This document shows, piece by piece, positions 8,736 to 18,280 of a DNA stretch of 64,000 bases. Location: contig CALANS010000182.1 in NCBI GenBank assembly GCA_937926105.1, forward strand, positions 1 to 64,000, given 5' to 3'. The position numbers and the translations under genes were made by a program. This DNA comes from an uncultured Actinomycetes bacterium. Lineage in GTDB: Bacteria; Actinomycetota; Actinomycetes; Mycobacteriales; Nakamurellaceae. How positions within the stretch are numbered: the first letter of the stretch is position 1; every line of letters starts with the position of its first letter. The notes under the pieces are model-generated. The model was not told where the DNA came from, did no database searches, and saw only the letters and a list, made by a program, of their open reading frames with translations.

Positions 8736-11700
8736 GTGTCGGGAAGCTCCTCGCAGGACTCCTTCGTCCACCTGCACGTGCACACCGAGTACTCGATGCT
8801 GGACGGGGCCGCCCGCATCGGCGACCTGATGGCCCGCACCGCCGAACTGGGCATGTCGGCCATCGCCATGACCGATCACGGCAACGTGTTCGGCGCGCAC
8901 GATTTCTACAAGCAGGCCAAGGCCGCCGGCATCACGCCGATCATCGGCATGGAGGCCTACCTCACCCCCGGTACGTCCCGGTTCGACCGCAAGCCGGTGC
9001 GCTGGGCGGACGGCGGGGAGGACGACGTCTCCGGCGGTGGCGCCTACACCCACATGACGCTGCTGTCCGAGACCACGCAGGGCATGCACAACCTGTTCCG
9101 GCTGGCGTCCCGCTCCTCCACGGAGGGCTTTTTCTACAAGCCTCGCGCCGACCGGGAACTGCTCTCCGAATACGCCGCCGGGATGATCGCCACCACCGGC
9201 TGCCCGTCCGGGGAGGTGCAGACCTGGCTGCGGCTCGGGGACTACGGCAAGGCCGTCGCGTCGGCCGCGGAGTTCCGGGACATCTTCGGTGAGGGCAACT
9301 TCTTCGTCGAACTGATGGACCACGGCCTGAAGCTGGAGCAGCGGGTCCGGGACGGGCTGCTGCGCATCGCCAAGGATCTCGGGCTGCCGCTGGTGGCCAC
9401 CAACGACCTGCACTACACCCGCGAGGCCGACGCGGCGGCGCACGAGGCGCTGCTGGCCGTGCAGTCGGGCTCCACCATGGACGACCCGAAGCGCTTCAAG
9501 CTGGACGGCCACGAGTACTACGTGAAGAGCCCCGCCGAGATGCGGGCGACCTGGGACGAGAAGTACTCGCTACGTGAGGCATGCGATAACACGCTGCTGA
9601 TCGCCGAGCGCTGCCGGGTGGCCTTCGATGAGAGCGCCAACCTGATGCCCCGCTTCGACGTTCCCGAGGGGGAGACCGAGGAGAGCTGGTTCGTCAAGGA
9701 GGTGGAGCGCGGGCTAGCGTTCCGCTATCCGGATGGCATCCCGACCGAGGTCCGCGAACGCGCGGACTACGAGGTCGCGATGATCCTCAAGATGGGGTTC
9801 CCGGGCTACTTCCTCGTCACCGCGGACCTGATCGGATGGGCCAAGGAGCACGGCATCCGGGTCGGCCCGGGGCGCGGATCCGCTACCGGATCCCTGGTCG
9901 CCTACGCGATGCGGATCACCGAATTGGACCCGCTGGAGCACAGCCTGCTGTTCGAGCGGTTCCTCAACCCCGACCGGGTGTCCATGCCCGACATCGACAT
10001 CGACTTCGATGAACGCCGGCGGGGCGACGTCATGCGCTACGTCACCGATAAGTACGGCGAGGACAAGGTCTGCCAAGTCGTTACCTACGGCACCATCAAG
10101 ACCAAGCAGGCCCTCAAGGACGCCTCCCGGGTGTTGGGCTATCCGTTCGCGATGGGGGACCGGGTCACCAAGGCGCTGCCGCCGCCGGTGATGGCCAAGG
10201 ATGTGCCGCTGGCCAAGATCTTCGACTCCAGTCACGAGCGGTACGCCGAGGGCAACGAGTTCCGCGCGCTGGTGGAGTCCGACCCGGAGGTCAAGCGGGT
10301 CTACGAGACGGCCCGGGGCCTGGAGGGGCTGAAGCGGCAGTGGGGCGTGCATGCCTGCGCCGTGATCATGTCCTCCGCGCCACTGCTCGATCACATTCCG
10401 ATCATGAGGCGCCCACAGGACGGCGCCATCATCACGCAGTTCGACTACCCGACCTGCGAGACGCTCGGCCTGCTCAAGATGGATTTCCTGGGCCTGCGCA
10501 ACCTGACGGTGATCGACGACGCCATCGAAAACATCAAGGCCAACCGAGGGGTGACGGTGGATCTGGCGTCCCTCGCGCTGGACGACGGACCCACCTACCA
10601 GCTATTGGCCCGCGGCGACACTCTCGGGGTGTTCCAGCTCGACGGGGGACCGATGCGGGCGCTGCTGCGGCAGATGGCCCCCACCGCGTTCGGCGACATC
10701 GCCGCCGTACTGGCCCTGTACCGGCCCGGTCCGATGGCCGCCAACGCCCACATCGAATACGCCGAGCGCAAGAACAACCGGCGGCCCGTGGTGCCGATTC
10801 ACCCCGAGCTGGCGGCGCCGCTGGCCGAGATCCTGGACGAGACCTACGGTTTGGTCGTCTACCAGGAGCAGGTGCAGGCCATCGCGCGCAAGGTCGCCGG
10901 CTACACCCTGGGCCAGGCCGACCTGCTGCGCCGCGCGATGGGCAAGAAGAAGAAGGCCGAGCTGGACGCCCAGCTGGAGAACTTCACCGGCGGCATGCGC
11001 ACCAATGGGTTCTCCCAGGGCGCCATCGACGCGCTGTGGAACACCCTGCTGCCGTTCTGCGATTACGGGTTCAACAAGTCGCACACGGCGGGCTACGGGC
11101 TGGTGTCCTACTGGACGGCCTACCTGAAGGCGAACTTCCCGGCCGAGTACATGGCCGCGCTGCTGACCTCGGTCGGCGACGACAAGGACAAGATGGCCAT
11201 CTACCTGGCCGAGTGCCGGTCGATGGGCATCACGGTGCTGCCGCCGGACGTCAACGCCTCCGAGCGGAACTTCGCCACCGTCGGCAACGACATCCGGTTC
11301 GGACTCTCGGCGATCCGCAACGTCGGCACCGGGGTAGTGGAGTCGATCATCCGCTGCCGCCGAGATAAGGGCGCCTACACCGATTTCGCCGACTTCCTGG
11401 GCAAGGTCGAGGCGGTGGTGTGCAACAAGAAGGTCGTGGAGTCGCTGATCAAGGCGGGCGCTTTCGACTCGCTGAACCACCCCCGCAAGGGCCTGTTGAT
11501 GATCCACGCCGAGGCGATCGACTCGGTGCTGAGCGTCAAGCGGGCCGAGGCGGCCGGCCAGTTCGATCTGTTCGGCGAGATGAGCGCCGAGGAGGTGGGC
11601 GACGCGTTCGCCATCACCGTCCCGGACACCGAGTGGGATTCCAAGCTGCTGCTTGCCTTCGAGCGGGAGATGTTGGGCCTGTACGTCTCCGGGCACCCGC

Positions 11701-12269
11701 TGGCGGGGGTGGAGCACCTGCTGTCCGCCCAGAGCGATACCTCTATCCCGGACATCCTGGATGGCACCGTGCCGGACCGGGCGACGGTGACGGTCGGCGG
11801 GATCATTACCGGGCTGTCTCGTCGGCTGACCAAGAAGGGCGACCCGTGGGCGTCGGCCACCCTGGAGGACCTCACCGGTGGGGTGGAGGTAGCGTTCTTC
11901 CCCAAGATCTATGCCGACGTGTCGCTGCAACTGGCCGAGGACGCGATCGTGCTGGTGCGCGGGCGGATCTCCCGCTCCGACGATCGGCTATCGCTGCACG
12001 CGGACAAGGTGATCGTGCCCGACCTGTCCGGAGCGACCGGCCGCGGGCCGGTGCGGGTGAGCATGCCCACCGCCCGATGCACCGCCCCGGTGGTGGACCG
12101 GTTACGAGAGGTGCTCTCGGCGCACCCCGGCACCACCGCGGTGCACCTGCGGCTGCTGGGCAGCTCGCAGGAGACCACCCTGGCGCTGGACGACGGTTTG
12201 CGGGTGACGGCGACGTCGGCGCTGATGGGGGACCTGAAGGCGCTGCTCGGGGCAGACTGTCTGGCATGA
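8736..12269 (+). CDS. dnaE: DNA polymerase III alpha subunit (DnaE1 type)
   Basis: Replicative polymerase catalytic subunit, 1177 aa. Order of domains: PHP ([13 protein letters not shown] at residue about 10), palm with the catalytic [15 protein letters not shown] motif near residue 420, thumb/fingers ([57 protein letters not shown]), a helix-hairpin-helix region, and a C-terminal OB fold (about 1010-1100; [12 protein letters not shown]). Length and the PHP metal-binding residues fit DnaE1 rather than the shorter mutagenic DnaE2. GTG 8736 with SD GGAGAAGGGG is preferred over the track-like extension to 8529. Its end overlaps the next gene by ATGA. Confidence 0.97.
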   Translation: MSGSSSQDSFVHLHVHTEYSMLDGAARIGDLMARTAELGMSAIAMTDHGNVFGAHDFYKQAKAAGITPIIGMEAYLTPGTSRFDRKPVRWADGGEDDVSGGGAYTHMTLLSETTQGMHNLFRLASRSSTEGFFYKPRADRELLSEYAAGMIATTGCPSGEVQTWLRLGDYGKAVASAAEFRDIFGEGNFFVELMDHGLKLEQRVRDGLLRIAKDLGLPLVATNDLHYTREADAAAHEALLAVQSGSTMDDPKRFKLDGHEYYVKSPAEMRATWDEKYSLREACDNTLLIAERCRVAFDESANLMPRFDVPEGETEESWFVKEVERGLAFRYPDGIPTEVRERADYEVAMILKMGFPGYFLVTADLIGWAKEHGIRVGPGRGSATGSLVAYAMRITELDPLEHSLLFERFLNPDRVSMPDIDIDFDERRRGDVMRYVTDKYGEDKVCQVVTYGTIKTKQALKDASRVLGYPFAMGDRVTKALPPPVMAKDVPLAKIFDSSHERYAEGNEFRALVESDPEVKRVYETARGLEGLKRQWGVHACAVIMSSAPLLDHIPIMRRPQDGAIITQFDYPTCETLGLLKMDFLGLRNLTVIDDAIENIKANRGVTVDLASLALDDGPTYQLLARGDTLGVFQLDGGPMRALLRQMAPTAFGDIAAVLALYRPGPMAANAHIEYAERKNNRRPVVPIHPELAAPLAEILDETYGLVVYQEQVQAIARKVAGYTLGQADLLRRAMGKKKKAELDAQLENFTGGMRTNGFSQGAIDALWNTLLPFCDYGFNKSHTAGYGLVSYWTAYLKANFPAEYMAALLTSVGDDKDKMAIYLAECRSMGITVLPPDVNASERNFATVGNDIRFGLSAIRNVGTGVVESIIRCRRDKGAYTDFADFLGKVEAVVCNKKVVESLIKAGAFDSLNHPRKGLLMIHAEAIDSVLSVKRAEAAGQFDLFGEMSAEEVGDAFAITVPDTEWDSKLLLAFEREMLGLYVSGHPLAGVEHLLSAQSDTSIPDILDGTVPDRATVTVGGIITGLSRRLTKKGDPWASATLEDLTGGVEVAFFPKIYADVSLQLAEDAIVLVRGRISRSDDRLSLHADKVIVPDLSGATGRGPVRVSMPTARCTAPVVDRLREVLSAHPGTTAVHLRLLGSSQETTLALDDGLRVTATSALMGDLKALLGADCLA

Positions 12270-12928
12270 GCGAACCCGCAGGGCCCACCCCGCCACATCC
12301 GACTCCGACGGGGTCGGCCGGGATGGACCCGACCGACCCCGTTCCGCCGGCTGAGCCGGCCACGGCACCGCCCGCGTCGGAGCTGTCCGCCCTCGGGTTG
12401 GCGGCCGAGTGGCGGCCGGCAGCGGTGATCGTCGGTGGCCTGGTGCTGCTGGGGGTCGGGCAGGGGGTGGTCTGGTCGATCGTGGCGCCGGGTCAGCAGG
12501 CCAAGGTGTTCGCCAACGGTGCCTACCTTCCATTGCCCACGGCCGACTATCACCCGTTCGTCGCGCTGGCGATCTTCGTGCTCGCCGGCCTGGCGGTGGG
12601 CCTGGTGGCGGCGGTGGCCGCGTGGCGGGTGCGGGCGATCCGCGGCTCCGTCACACTGCTGGCGCTGTTCGTTGGCGCGTCCGCCGGTGCGGCCGTGGCA
12701 TTCGGGATCGGGTTGCTGCTGGCCAGCGGCGTCGATCCGGCCTCGATCGGCGCCACCGGGCACGAGTCGCTCGTGACGGCCGCCCCCAGGCTGGCGACAC
12801 CGCTCGCCCTGGTGGCCGAACCCCTGGCCGCCGTGGCGGTCTACACCTTCCTGGCCGCCTGGGACAGCCGGCCGGACCTGGGTCGACTGCGGCCCAGCGA
12901 GGAGGCCAGGAATTCTCTGTTGCCGTGA
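12266..12928 (+). CDS. DUF2567-like four-helix membrane protein
   Basis: A 220-aa integral membrane protein translationally coupled to dnaE through an ATGA overlap. A Pro-rich cytosolic N-terminus (residues 1-45) is followed by four hydrophobic segments (about 52-75, 98-120, 128-152, 175-195) and a short charged tail. The layout and sequence style match the actinobacterial DUF2567 family, for which I know no function. No catalytic motif is visible. Confidence 0.7.
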   Translation: MSEPAGPTPPHPTPTGSAGMDPTDPVPPAEPATAPPASELSALGLAAEWRPAAVIVGGLVLLGVGQGVVWSIVAPGQQAKVFANGAYLPLPTADYHPFVALAIFVLAGLAVGLVAAVAAWRVRAIRGSVTLLALFVGASAGAAVAFGIGLLLASGVDPASIGATGHESLVTAAPRLATPLALVAEPLAAVAVYTFLAAWDSRPDLGRLRPSEEARNSLLP

Positions 12929-12944
12929 TACCGGGCCCCGGGGG

Positions 12945-13175
12945 CTACTTCTTGGTCTTGGGCCGGATGTCGATGGCCAGGGCGAGGGTGAAGGCAACCA
13001 GGACGAGTAGTCCGCCGATCACGGTGACGGCACCCTCGGCGAGGCCGGCCTTGTACAGGGCGAGGGTGACGGCGAGCGCCAGGACGACGCTGACGGCGAT
13101 CTTCCAGTCGTCGCCGATGATGAAGTCGTACCAGAACTGGCCGAAGGCCTTGAGGAATCGCCAGACGGGGTTCAT
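12945..13175 (-). CDS. Small two-helix membrane protein
   Basis: A 76-aa protein with a short aromatic amphipathic start (NPVWRFLKAFGQFWYDFIIGDDW) and two transmembrane helices, ending in basic residues (RPKTKK). It overlaps the stop of the upstream gene at 13172 by 4 bp, so the two are probably co-translated and may act together. The family is not recognised beyond this context. Confidence 0.7.
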   Translation of the reverse strand: MNPVWRFLKAFGQFWYDFIIGDDWKIAVSVVLALAVTLALYKAGLAEGAVTVIGGLLVLVAFTLALAIDIRPKTKK

Positions 13176-14050
13176 CGGGTGGCCTCCGGGGTGAGGGTGT
13201 CGGTGGTCTGAGTGCTGTCGGCGGCGTCGTCACCGCTGGTGTGGTGCGGCGGGTCGCTGGGCGTGCTCGCCGTTGGTGTGTCGGCGCGGCTGGCGCTGCG
13301 GGAGGGCTTGCGCAGCAGGGTGATCAGCAGCCAGGACAGGGCGATGACGGCCGCCAGGAAGTACAGGATGGCCAGGTCGGCGCCGGGGAACTCCAGGCTG
13401 TGGTGGCCGTCGCGGAAGATGCCCAGGCCCTCGATGGACCAGAAGATACCGAAGGCGGTCAGCAGCAGGCCGACGCCGAATTTGAGGGTGTTCTCGGGCA
13501 CCATGGACAGCGGTTTGCGGGCGATGACGGCGGCGACGAGAACCAAGACGATGGCGGCGGCGGCGCCGTAGGCGGCGGCCGGGACGTTGTCGGCGGACAG
13601 CCCGAAGGTCAGCACGATGAACACGACCTCCAGCCCTTCCAGGAACACGCCCTTGAAGGAGACCATGAAGCCGAACATGTCGATGCCGGACTTCGTGTCG
13701 CCGGCCTTGCGAGCGGCCTCCACCTCCTCCGCGTAGATCGCGTCCTCGTCGTGCAGGGACTTGCGGCCGGAGGATCGGTAGATGGCCTTGCGCAGCCATT
13801 GCAGGCCGAAGATCAGCAGCAGCGTGCCGATGGCCAGCTGCAGGGCGGCTTCCGGCAGCCAGGTGGCCAGGGCGTAGCCGGCGGCGATGGTGAAGGCGGC
13901 CAGCGCGATCAGGGCGGCGATGGTGCCGGCGATGGCCGAGCGCCAGCCGCGGGTGAAGCCCATGGCGAGCACGATGGTGGTGGCTTCGACCATTTCGACG
14001 ATGCAGGCGACGAAAACGGCGGCGACCAGTCCCCAGGTAACGGCGTTCAC
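13172..14050 (-). CDS. COG4280-type membrane protein (FTR1-like acidic motifs)
   Basis: A 292-aa protein with about seven transmembrane helices. Acidic motifs lie inside membrane helices: CIVEMVEATTIVLAMGFTRGW near residue 17 and FKGVFLEGLEVVFIVLTFG near residue 130. The second recalls the REGLE motif of FTR1 iron permeases, which suggests divalent-cation transport, but specificity is not established. A soluble, charged segment (about 85-125) separates the halves, and the C-terminus is Ser/Thr/Asp-rich. It is the first gene of a two-gene operon with the 76-aa membrane protein. Confidence 0.6.
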   Translation of the reverse strand: MNAVTWGLVAAVFVACIVEMVEATTIVLAMGFTRGWRSAIAGTIAALIALAAFTIAAGYALATWLPEAALQLAIGTLLLIFGLQWLRKAIYRSSGRKSLHDEDAIYAEEVEAARKAGDTKSGIDMFGFMVSFKGVFLEGLEVVFIVLTFGLSADNVPAAAYGAAAAIVLVLVAAVIARKPLSMVPENTLKFGVGLLLTAFGIFWSIEGLGIFRDGHHSLEFPGADLAILYFLAAVIALSWLLITLLRKPSRSASRADTPTASTPSDPPHHTSGDDAADSTQTTDTLTPEATR

Positions 14051-14151
14051 AGTGGCGCGTTCCCTTCGTGGTGTGTAGCGAATGTTTCATCGCAAGGCTA
14101 GTTACAGAGCGCTGGATGTGTCAACCGGCCGACTGTCGCTAGGCTGACGCC

Positions 14152-14739
14152 GTGACGCCGCGCCCCGAGACCCCCGCCTCCGTTCATCGCTGGTTGTTGC
14201 TGGCCTATCGGGTACCGACTCAGTCCAGCAGGGCGCGGGTGGCGGTGTGGCGGGACCTCAAGCGACTGGGTGCGTTCTACCTGCAGCAGGCGGTCTGCGT
14301 GCTGCCGGACCTGCCGGAGGTACGCGGGGCGCTGGACGCCGTGCGTGGCCGGATCGCCGAGCTCGACGGGACCAGCTTCTTCGCGGTGCTGGCCGACCTG
14401 GAGCCGGTGGAGCGGCAGAAGATCGTGGACGGCTTCGTGGCCGGATCGCAAAAGGAGTACGCGGAGATCGTCGAGGAGTGCGAGACCAAGTTCTTCAAGG
14501 AGATCGAGTTCGAGCGCTTCCGGGAGAACTACACCTTCGAGGAGGCCGAGGAGATCCGGCAGGATCTGGAGAAGCTGCGCCGGTGGCTGGCGAAGGTGGT
14601 TGCCAGGGACTGGATGTCGGCGCCCGGCCGGGCCGAGGCGGAGGCCAAGGTCACCGAGTGCGAGGAGATGCTCGAGGAGTTCGAGGCCGAGGTGTACAGC
14701 CGGTCCGGCCAGGAGGATGAGCTCGCCGAGCAGGGCTGA
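14152..14739 (+). CDS. ChrB N-terminal-domain protein
   Basis: A 195-aa cytosolic protein matching the N-terminal (winged-helix) domain of ChrB, the chromate-resistance regulator. Diagnostic segments are WLLLAYRVPTQSSRARVAVWRDLKRLGA, FYLQQAVCVLP and the long charged helix YAEIVEECETKFFKEIE. It lacks the C-terminal ChrB domain, and no chromate transporter chrA is next to it, so a role in chromate resistance is not supported. A helical, Glu-rich C-terminus (about 120-195) may mediate dimerisation. GTG 14152 start. Confidence 0.78.
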   Translation: MTPRPETPASVHRWLLLAYRVPTQSSRARVAVWRDLKRLGAFYLQQAVCVLPDLPEVRGALDAVRGRIAELDGTSFFAVLADLEPVERQKIVDGFVAGSQKEYAEIVEECETKFFKEIEFERFRENYTFEEAEEIRQDLEKLRRWLAKVVARDWMSAPGRAEAEAKVTECEEMLEEFEAEVYSRSGQEDELAEQG

Positions 14740-14803
14740 TCGTGGTGCCGAGCCGGGGCCGCGCGCTGTGCGGCGACCTCCGGTTGGGCCGGGCCGTGCC
14801 CGC

Positions 14804-16399
14804 TCAGCGGGCCGGGCCGGCCACCACCTGGATAGTGTCCAGCGAGGCGTCGGCGGCGTAGGCGATCCTGGTGCCGCGGGCCGCGGCATCCCGCAGCACC
14901 TCCAGCCGGGCCGCATCGATCAACTCGCCGGGGACCAGCGCCGGGATGCCCGGCGGGTACGGCGCGATCACCTCGGCGCAGATCCGGCCGGCGGCTTCGG
15001 TGACCGGCACCGGCCGGACGTCGGCGAAGAATGCCTCCCGCGGGGTCAGCGCCTGCTCGGGGATCGGCCAGCTGGCCAGCATCGCGGTCAACGTCTCGGG
15101 ATCGTCCGGCCGTGGCGCGGCCGGAGCGTGCCGCACGGCCGCGAGAAGCGCGGCGACCAGCCGGTCCAGCGTCTGCTTGTCGTCCAGCAGCGAGATCATG
15201 GGGATCACCGTGTCCGCGTCGGCCATCTCCACCGGCACCCCGCCCCGCACCAGCTCCGCCTCGATGTCATTGCCGTTGCGCTCGATGGACCTGGTCCGGA
15301 TCACCAGCTTGGCCGGGTCGTACCGGCCGGGTGGAAACGTCGCAGGATTGACCGTGTCGATGCCCGCCGCATGCAGCCGGTCGCGGGTGTGGGCCACCAC
15401 GGAGATGAGCCGATCCAGCAGGGCGGTGCCCCCGGGGTGCGTCAACATCGCCCGGGCGGCGTCGATGGATGCCAAGATCGCTCCCGCCGGGCTGGTGGTA
15501 TTGCCGGCCTCGAAGGCACGCTCCAGTCGGCCGTGGTCCCATCGGTCGGAGGCGACGAACAGCGCCGACGCCTGGCTGAACGCCGGCAGCGACTTGTGCA
15601 TGCTGATCACCATGGCGTCCGCTCCGGACTGCACCGCGTGCGGCGGCAGGTCCGGGTGAAAGCCGAAGTGTGCGCCCCAGGCCTGGTCCACGATCAATGG
15701 CAGCCCGGCCCGGTGCGCGGCACTCGCCAGCTCGGCGACAGCGGAGACCGTGCCGAAGTAGCCCGGCTCCACACACAGTACGGCGACGGCGTCCGGGTGC
15801 TCCCTGGCCGCCGCGCCGATCCGGTTCGCGTTCAGCCCCAACGGGATCCCGGTCGCCGGATCACAGTCCACACCGAGCCAGACCGGGCGCAGCCCGGCCA
15901 GCACCAGGGCGAGCAGGGTCGACCGGTGCGCGGTGCGCGACACCAGCACACTGCGGCCGGATTGGCCGGCGGCCAACACGATGGCCTGGTTGGGGTGCGT
16001 GGATCCTCCGGTGGAGAACCTGCACCAGCGAGCGCCCCAGGCCCGCGCGGCGAGGTGCTCCGCCCGGGGCAGTACCCCGGCGGTCAGCTTGACCGCGTCC
16101 AGCCCACCGAACAGTGGTACGTCGGCATCCAGCATCCGGGCCAGGTCGGCGGACACGGTGCCAGCCAGTCGCTTGTGACCGGGGATGGTGAAGGGCGTCG
16201 CGCCGGATGCCAGAAACGACGACCAGGCGTGCACCAGTGGGGCGGCCGCAATGGTCCGATCGAGTCCCGGTTCGAGTCCCGCATCGAGTCCCGGTGCGGG
16301 TCCTGCTTCGAGTCCCGGTGCGGGTCCAGCATCGGGGATCTCCGGTGTTCCGACGGTGTCAGCGGTCGTCCGTCCGCCGGACGCGGCGTCGAAGGCCAC
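14804..16399 (-). CDS. Orn/Lys/Arg decarboxylase-family PLP enzyme
   Basis: A 531-aa fold-type I PLP enzyme of the Orn/Lys/Arg decarboxylase major-domain family, likely decarboxylating a basic amino acid to a polyamine precursor. Signatures: TIPGHKR, the STGGSTHPNQA phosphate-binding loop, DQAWGAHFGFHPDLP, and the PLP-binding lysine in MHKSLPAFSQ. GTG 16399 follows an excellent SD (AAGGAGGTGA). The first 45 residues contain repeats of GPAPGLD/GLEPGLD type encoded by a 12-bp repeat. It lies 25 bp after the FetB-like gene and is the third gene of the rpiR unit. The substrate is unknown. Confidence 0.85.
   Translation of the reverse strand: MAFDAASGGRTTADTVGTPEIPDAGPAPGLEAGPAPGLDAGLEPGLDRTIAAAPLVHAWSSFLASGATPFTIPGHKRLAGTVSADLARMLDADVPLFGGLDAVKLTAGVLPRAEHLAARAWGARWCRFSTGGSTHPNQAIVLAAGQSGRSVLVSRTAHRSTLLALVLAGLRPVWLGVDCDPATGIPLGLNANRIGAAAREHPDAVAVLCVEPGYFGTVSAVAELASAAHRAGLPLIVDQAWGAHFGFHPDLPPHAVQSGADAMVISMHKSLPAFSQASALFVASDRWDHGRLERAFEAGNTTSPAGAILASIDAARAMLTHPGGTALLDRLISVVAHTRDRLHAAGIDTVNPATFPPGRYDPAKLVIRTRSIERNGNDIEAELVRGGVPVEMADADTVIPMISLLDDKQTLDRLVAALLAAVRHAPAAPRPDDPETLTAMLASWPIPEQALTPREAFFADVRPVPVTEAAGRICAEVIAPYPPGIPALVPGELIDAARLEVLRDAAARGTRIAYAADASLDTIQVVAGPAR
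16257..16340. repeat. Imperfect 12-bp tandem repeats inside the decarboxylase gene
   Basis: Repeated TCGAGTCCCGGT / GCGGGTCC units. They encode PG-rich repeats in the N-terminal extension of the decarboxylase-family protein and lie outside its conserved fold. Confidence 0.75.
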
Positions 16400-16424
16400 C
16401 CCGTCACCTCCTTCTCGCCCAACC

Positions 16425-17186
16425 CTATTCGGGTAGCGCGGTCCGGCCGATGGGGAGCCGACCGCGTGCGATGAGTTCCACCGCGGTGGGCACGGCAATC
16501 GACTGGGTCATCAGCACCCCGATCAGGATCAGGATTTGGGCGGCTGCCGCTTGCCAGGGGGACGCACCCGCCAGCAGCACACCGACGAAGGCGCCGGGGA
16601 GGGTGACCAGGCCTACCGTTTTGGCCTGGTCGATGCCGGGCAGCAGGCCGAGGGCGGCCGCCGGCTTTCCGATCATGGTCGCCGCCTCGCGCCGGTGCAG
16701 GCCGATCGACAGCGCCGCCTCGTATTCACCGCGGCGGGCGCGCAATTCCTCGACGACCCGGCGGCCCGCGATCGAGGTCGCGATCATCGCGTTGCCGATC
16801 AGGATGCTCAGGATCGGCAGCACCGCGATCGGCTCCGGCGGCACGACCGTGCTGGCCAGCACCAGCGCCATGGTGGGCACCGACCCGGCGACGATCGGAA
16901 CGGCCGCCCACCAGGATCGTCGGCCCAGCGAGCCGGTGATCCGGCGGGCCGCGGTCCCCGAGGCGATGACGATCATGACCAGCAGGAACAGGCAGGTCAG
17001 CAGGAGCGACCGCAGAACCAGCCCGATCGCCAGCGAGACGGCGGCCAGCTGCAGCACGGCGCGGGCGGAGGCGTAGAGCATCTGCCGGGGCCGTCCGACC
17101 CCGCTGATCCAGATGATGCCGGCGGTCGACAGGGCCAGCGCCGCGATGAGCACTCCCAGCGCCGGCCCGACGTGCACGGTGTTCAT
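16425..17186 (-). CDS. FetB/UPF0014-family membrane protein (orphan ABC permease)
   Basis: A 253-aa permease of the FetB (YbbM, UPF0014) family, linked to iron export in E. coli together with the ATPase FetA. About seven hydrophobic segments are visible. The hallmark region runs VLPILSILIGNAMIATS – RRGEYEAALSIGLHRREAA – IDQAKTVGLVTLPGAFVGVLLAGASPW. No FetA-type ATPase gene is adjacent, so its partner is elsewhere or absent. ATG 17186 overlaps the rpiR stop by 4 bp (ATGA). A longer reading to 17417 lies inside rpiR and is rejected. Its place in the rpiR unit suggests shared control. Confidence 0.85.
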   Translation of the reverse strand: MNTVHVGPALGVLIAALALSTAGIIWISGVGRPRQMLYASARAVLQLAAVSLAIGLVLRSLLLTCLFLLVMIVIASGTAARRITGSLGRRSWWAAVPIVAGSVPTMALVLASTVVPPEPIAVLPILSILIGNAMIATSIAGRRVVEELRARRGEYEAALSIGLHRREAATMIGKPAAALGLLPGIDQAKTVGLVTLPGAFVGVLLAGASPWQAAAAQILILIGVLMTQSIAVPTAVELIARGRLPIGRTALPE

Positions 17187-18109
17187 CCGTCCGCCGGGTG
17201 CGGCGTCAGCGCCTGCCGGAGCACCCCCATGCCGCCGACCTTGCCGCCGGCCAGTCGCTCCCGGAGCCGGTTCATGGTGGCCATCATGGCCAGCGAGTGT
17301 TCCGCGTCGACATTGGCAACGGCGAACACGAATGCCTCCAGCAGTACGAGAGTCGAGGTGTAGCCGGAGAACATTCCCGGCCTGCCCATCGGGGCGGTGA
17401 TCACGACGTCCACCCACTCGGCGAGCGCCTCGCCCATCGCGTTGGTGATCAGGATGACCGGAGCGCCGACCTCCCGGGCCCGCTCCAGCACGGCCATCGT
17501 CTCGGCGCTGGCCGATGAGTGCACCATCAGCAGCACCACGTCACCGCTGGTCATGCCGATCAGGTCGTCGGCCAGCAGGAACCCGGTCGTTCGCACGGTC
17601 CGAGCGGGGCGACCGAGGCGGACCAGCTTGAGCCGCAGGTACTCGGCGAAGTCGCCCAGCGTCCCGATGCCGACCACCACAGTGGTGCCGCCGGTGGCGA
17701 TCATCTGCACCGCCCGGTCGAACTCTGCCGCGTCCACCGTGTCCATGGCCTGCTGCAGCAGGGCGATCTGGTCGGCGATCACCGCGTGCACCAGGCTGCC
17801 GCCGGCATCGCCGAGGCTGGCGAGGCTGTTGTGCAGCCGCCCGGCCGGCGTGAGGATGGCTTCGACCTTGGCGCGCAACGATTGTCGCAGCGCTGGCAGC
17901 CCGGCGTAACCGAGCTTCTTCACCGTTCGGACGACCGAGGCGTCGGAGGCCCCGCACTGGGCCGCTACCTGCTCGGCCGAGAGAAACGCGGCCTCCTCCG
18001 GATGGTTCGCCAGGAATGTTGCGATCCGCCGCTCGGTGGGGCTGAGCGCATCCGAGCGCGCCGCCACCCGCTCGGCGAGGGTCGGTGAGTGCGCTCTTGT
18101 AGTATCCAC
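17183..18109 (-). CDS. RpiR/MurR-family transcriptional regulator
   Basis: A 308-aa regulator: an N-terminal RpiR helix-turn-helix (residues about 10-85; LSPTERRIATFLANHPEEAAFLSAEQVA and CGASDASVVRTVKKLGYAGL) joined to a SIS domain (about 125-270; VVVGIGTLGDFAEYLRLKL and VLLMVHSSASAETMAVLERA), which in this family binds phosphosugars or related ligands. It starts at GTG 18109 with ACGGAGGT upstream. It diverges from the C45 acyltransferase gene, and the shared intergenic region holds a TGTAG-N6-CTACA palindrome that is the likely operator (inference). It is the first gene of a unit with the FetB-like permease and the decarboxylase-like enzyme. Confidence 0.92.
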   Translation of the reverse strand: MDTTRAHSPTLAERVAARSDALSPTERRIATFLANHPEEAAFLSAEQVAAQCGASDASVVRTVKKLGYAGLPALRQSLRAKVEAILTPAGRLHNSLASLGDAGGSLVHAVIADQIALLQQAMDTVDAAEFDRAVQMIATGGTTVVVGIGTLGDFAEYLRLKLVRLGRPARTVRTTGFLLADDLIGMTSGDVVLLMVHSSASAETMAVLERAREVGAPVILITNAMGEALAEWVDVVITAPMGRPGMFSGYTSTLVLLEAFVFAVANVDAEHSLAMMATMNRLRERLAGGKVGGMGVLRQALTPHPADG

Positions 18110-18117
18110 GACCAGTA

Positions 18118-18146
18118 TTGACCTCCGTTGTAGTGGCTCCTACACT
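18118..18146 (+). promoter_or_regulatory. Promoter with TGTAG-N6-CTACA operator (RpiR candidate site)
   Basis: -35 TTGACC (18118-18123), 17-bp spacer, -10 TACACT (18141-18146), reading toward the C45 gene. The palindrome TGTAGTGGCTCCTACA (18129-18144) fills the spacer and overlaps the -10 box, so a bound protein would block polymerase. The overlapping GTAGTG…CACTAC is also symmetric. RpiR-family HexR binds a TGTA…TACA palindrome, so the adjacent RpiR protein is the natural candidate. Confidence 0.7.
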
Positions 18147-18280
18147 ACCGCTGTCGGCGGCCCTGCGCGAGCGCGGTTCCAGTACGGACGCTACCGCGGT
18201 GTGCCGGCCGCCAGCCGCGGTATCACACCGCAGAACCCGACCCCGCGGGGCCGCGCCCGTCGTGACAAGGAGACGTGAAC

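Noticed and set aside
13241..14101. Open frame of 286 codons opposite the COG4280-type gene
   Set aside because: The translation is repetitive Gly/Gln/Asp/His with no fold-like pattern, while the opposite strand encodes clear membrane helices.
18097..18110. TGTAGTATCCAC at the rpiR start as a third RpiR site
   Set aside because: Only one half-site is present and it lies in the coding start of rpiR.
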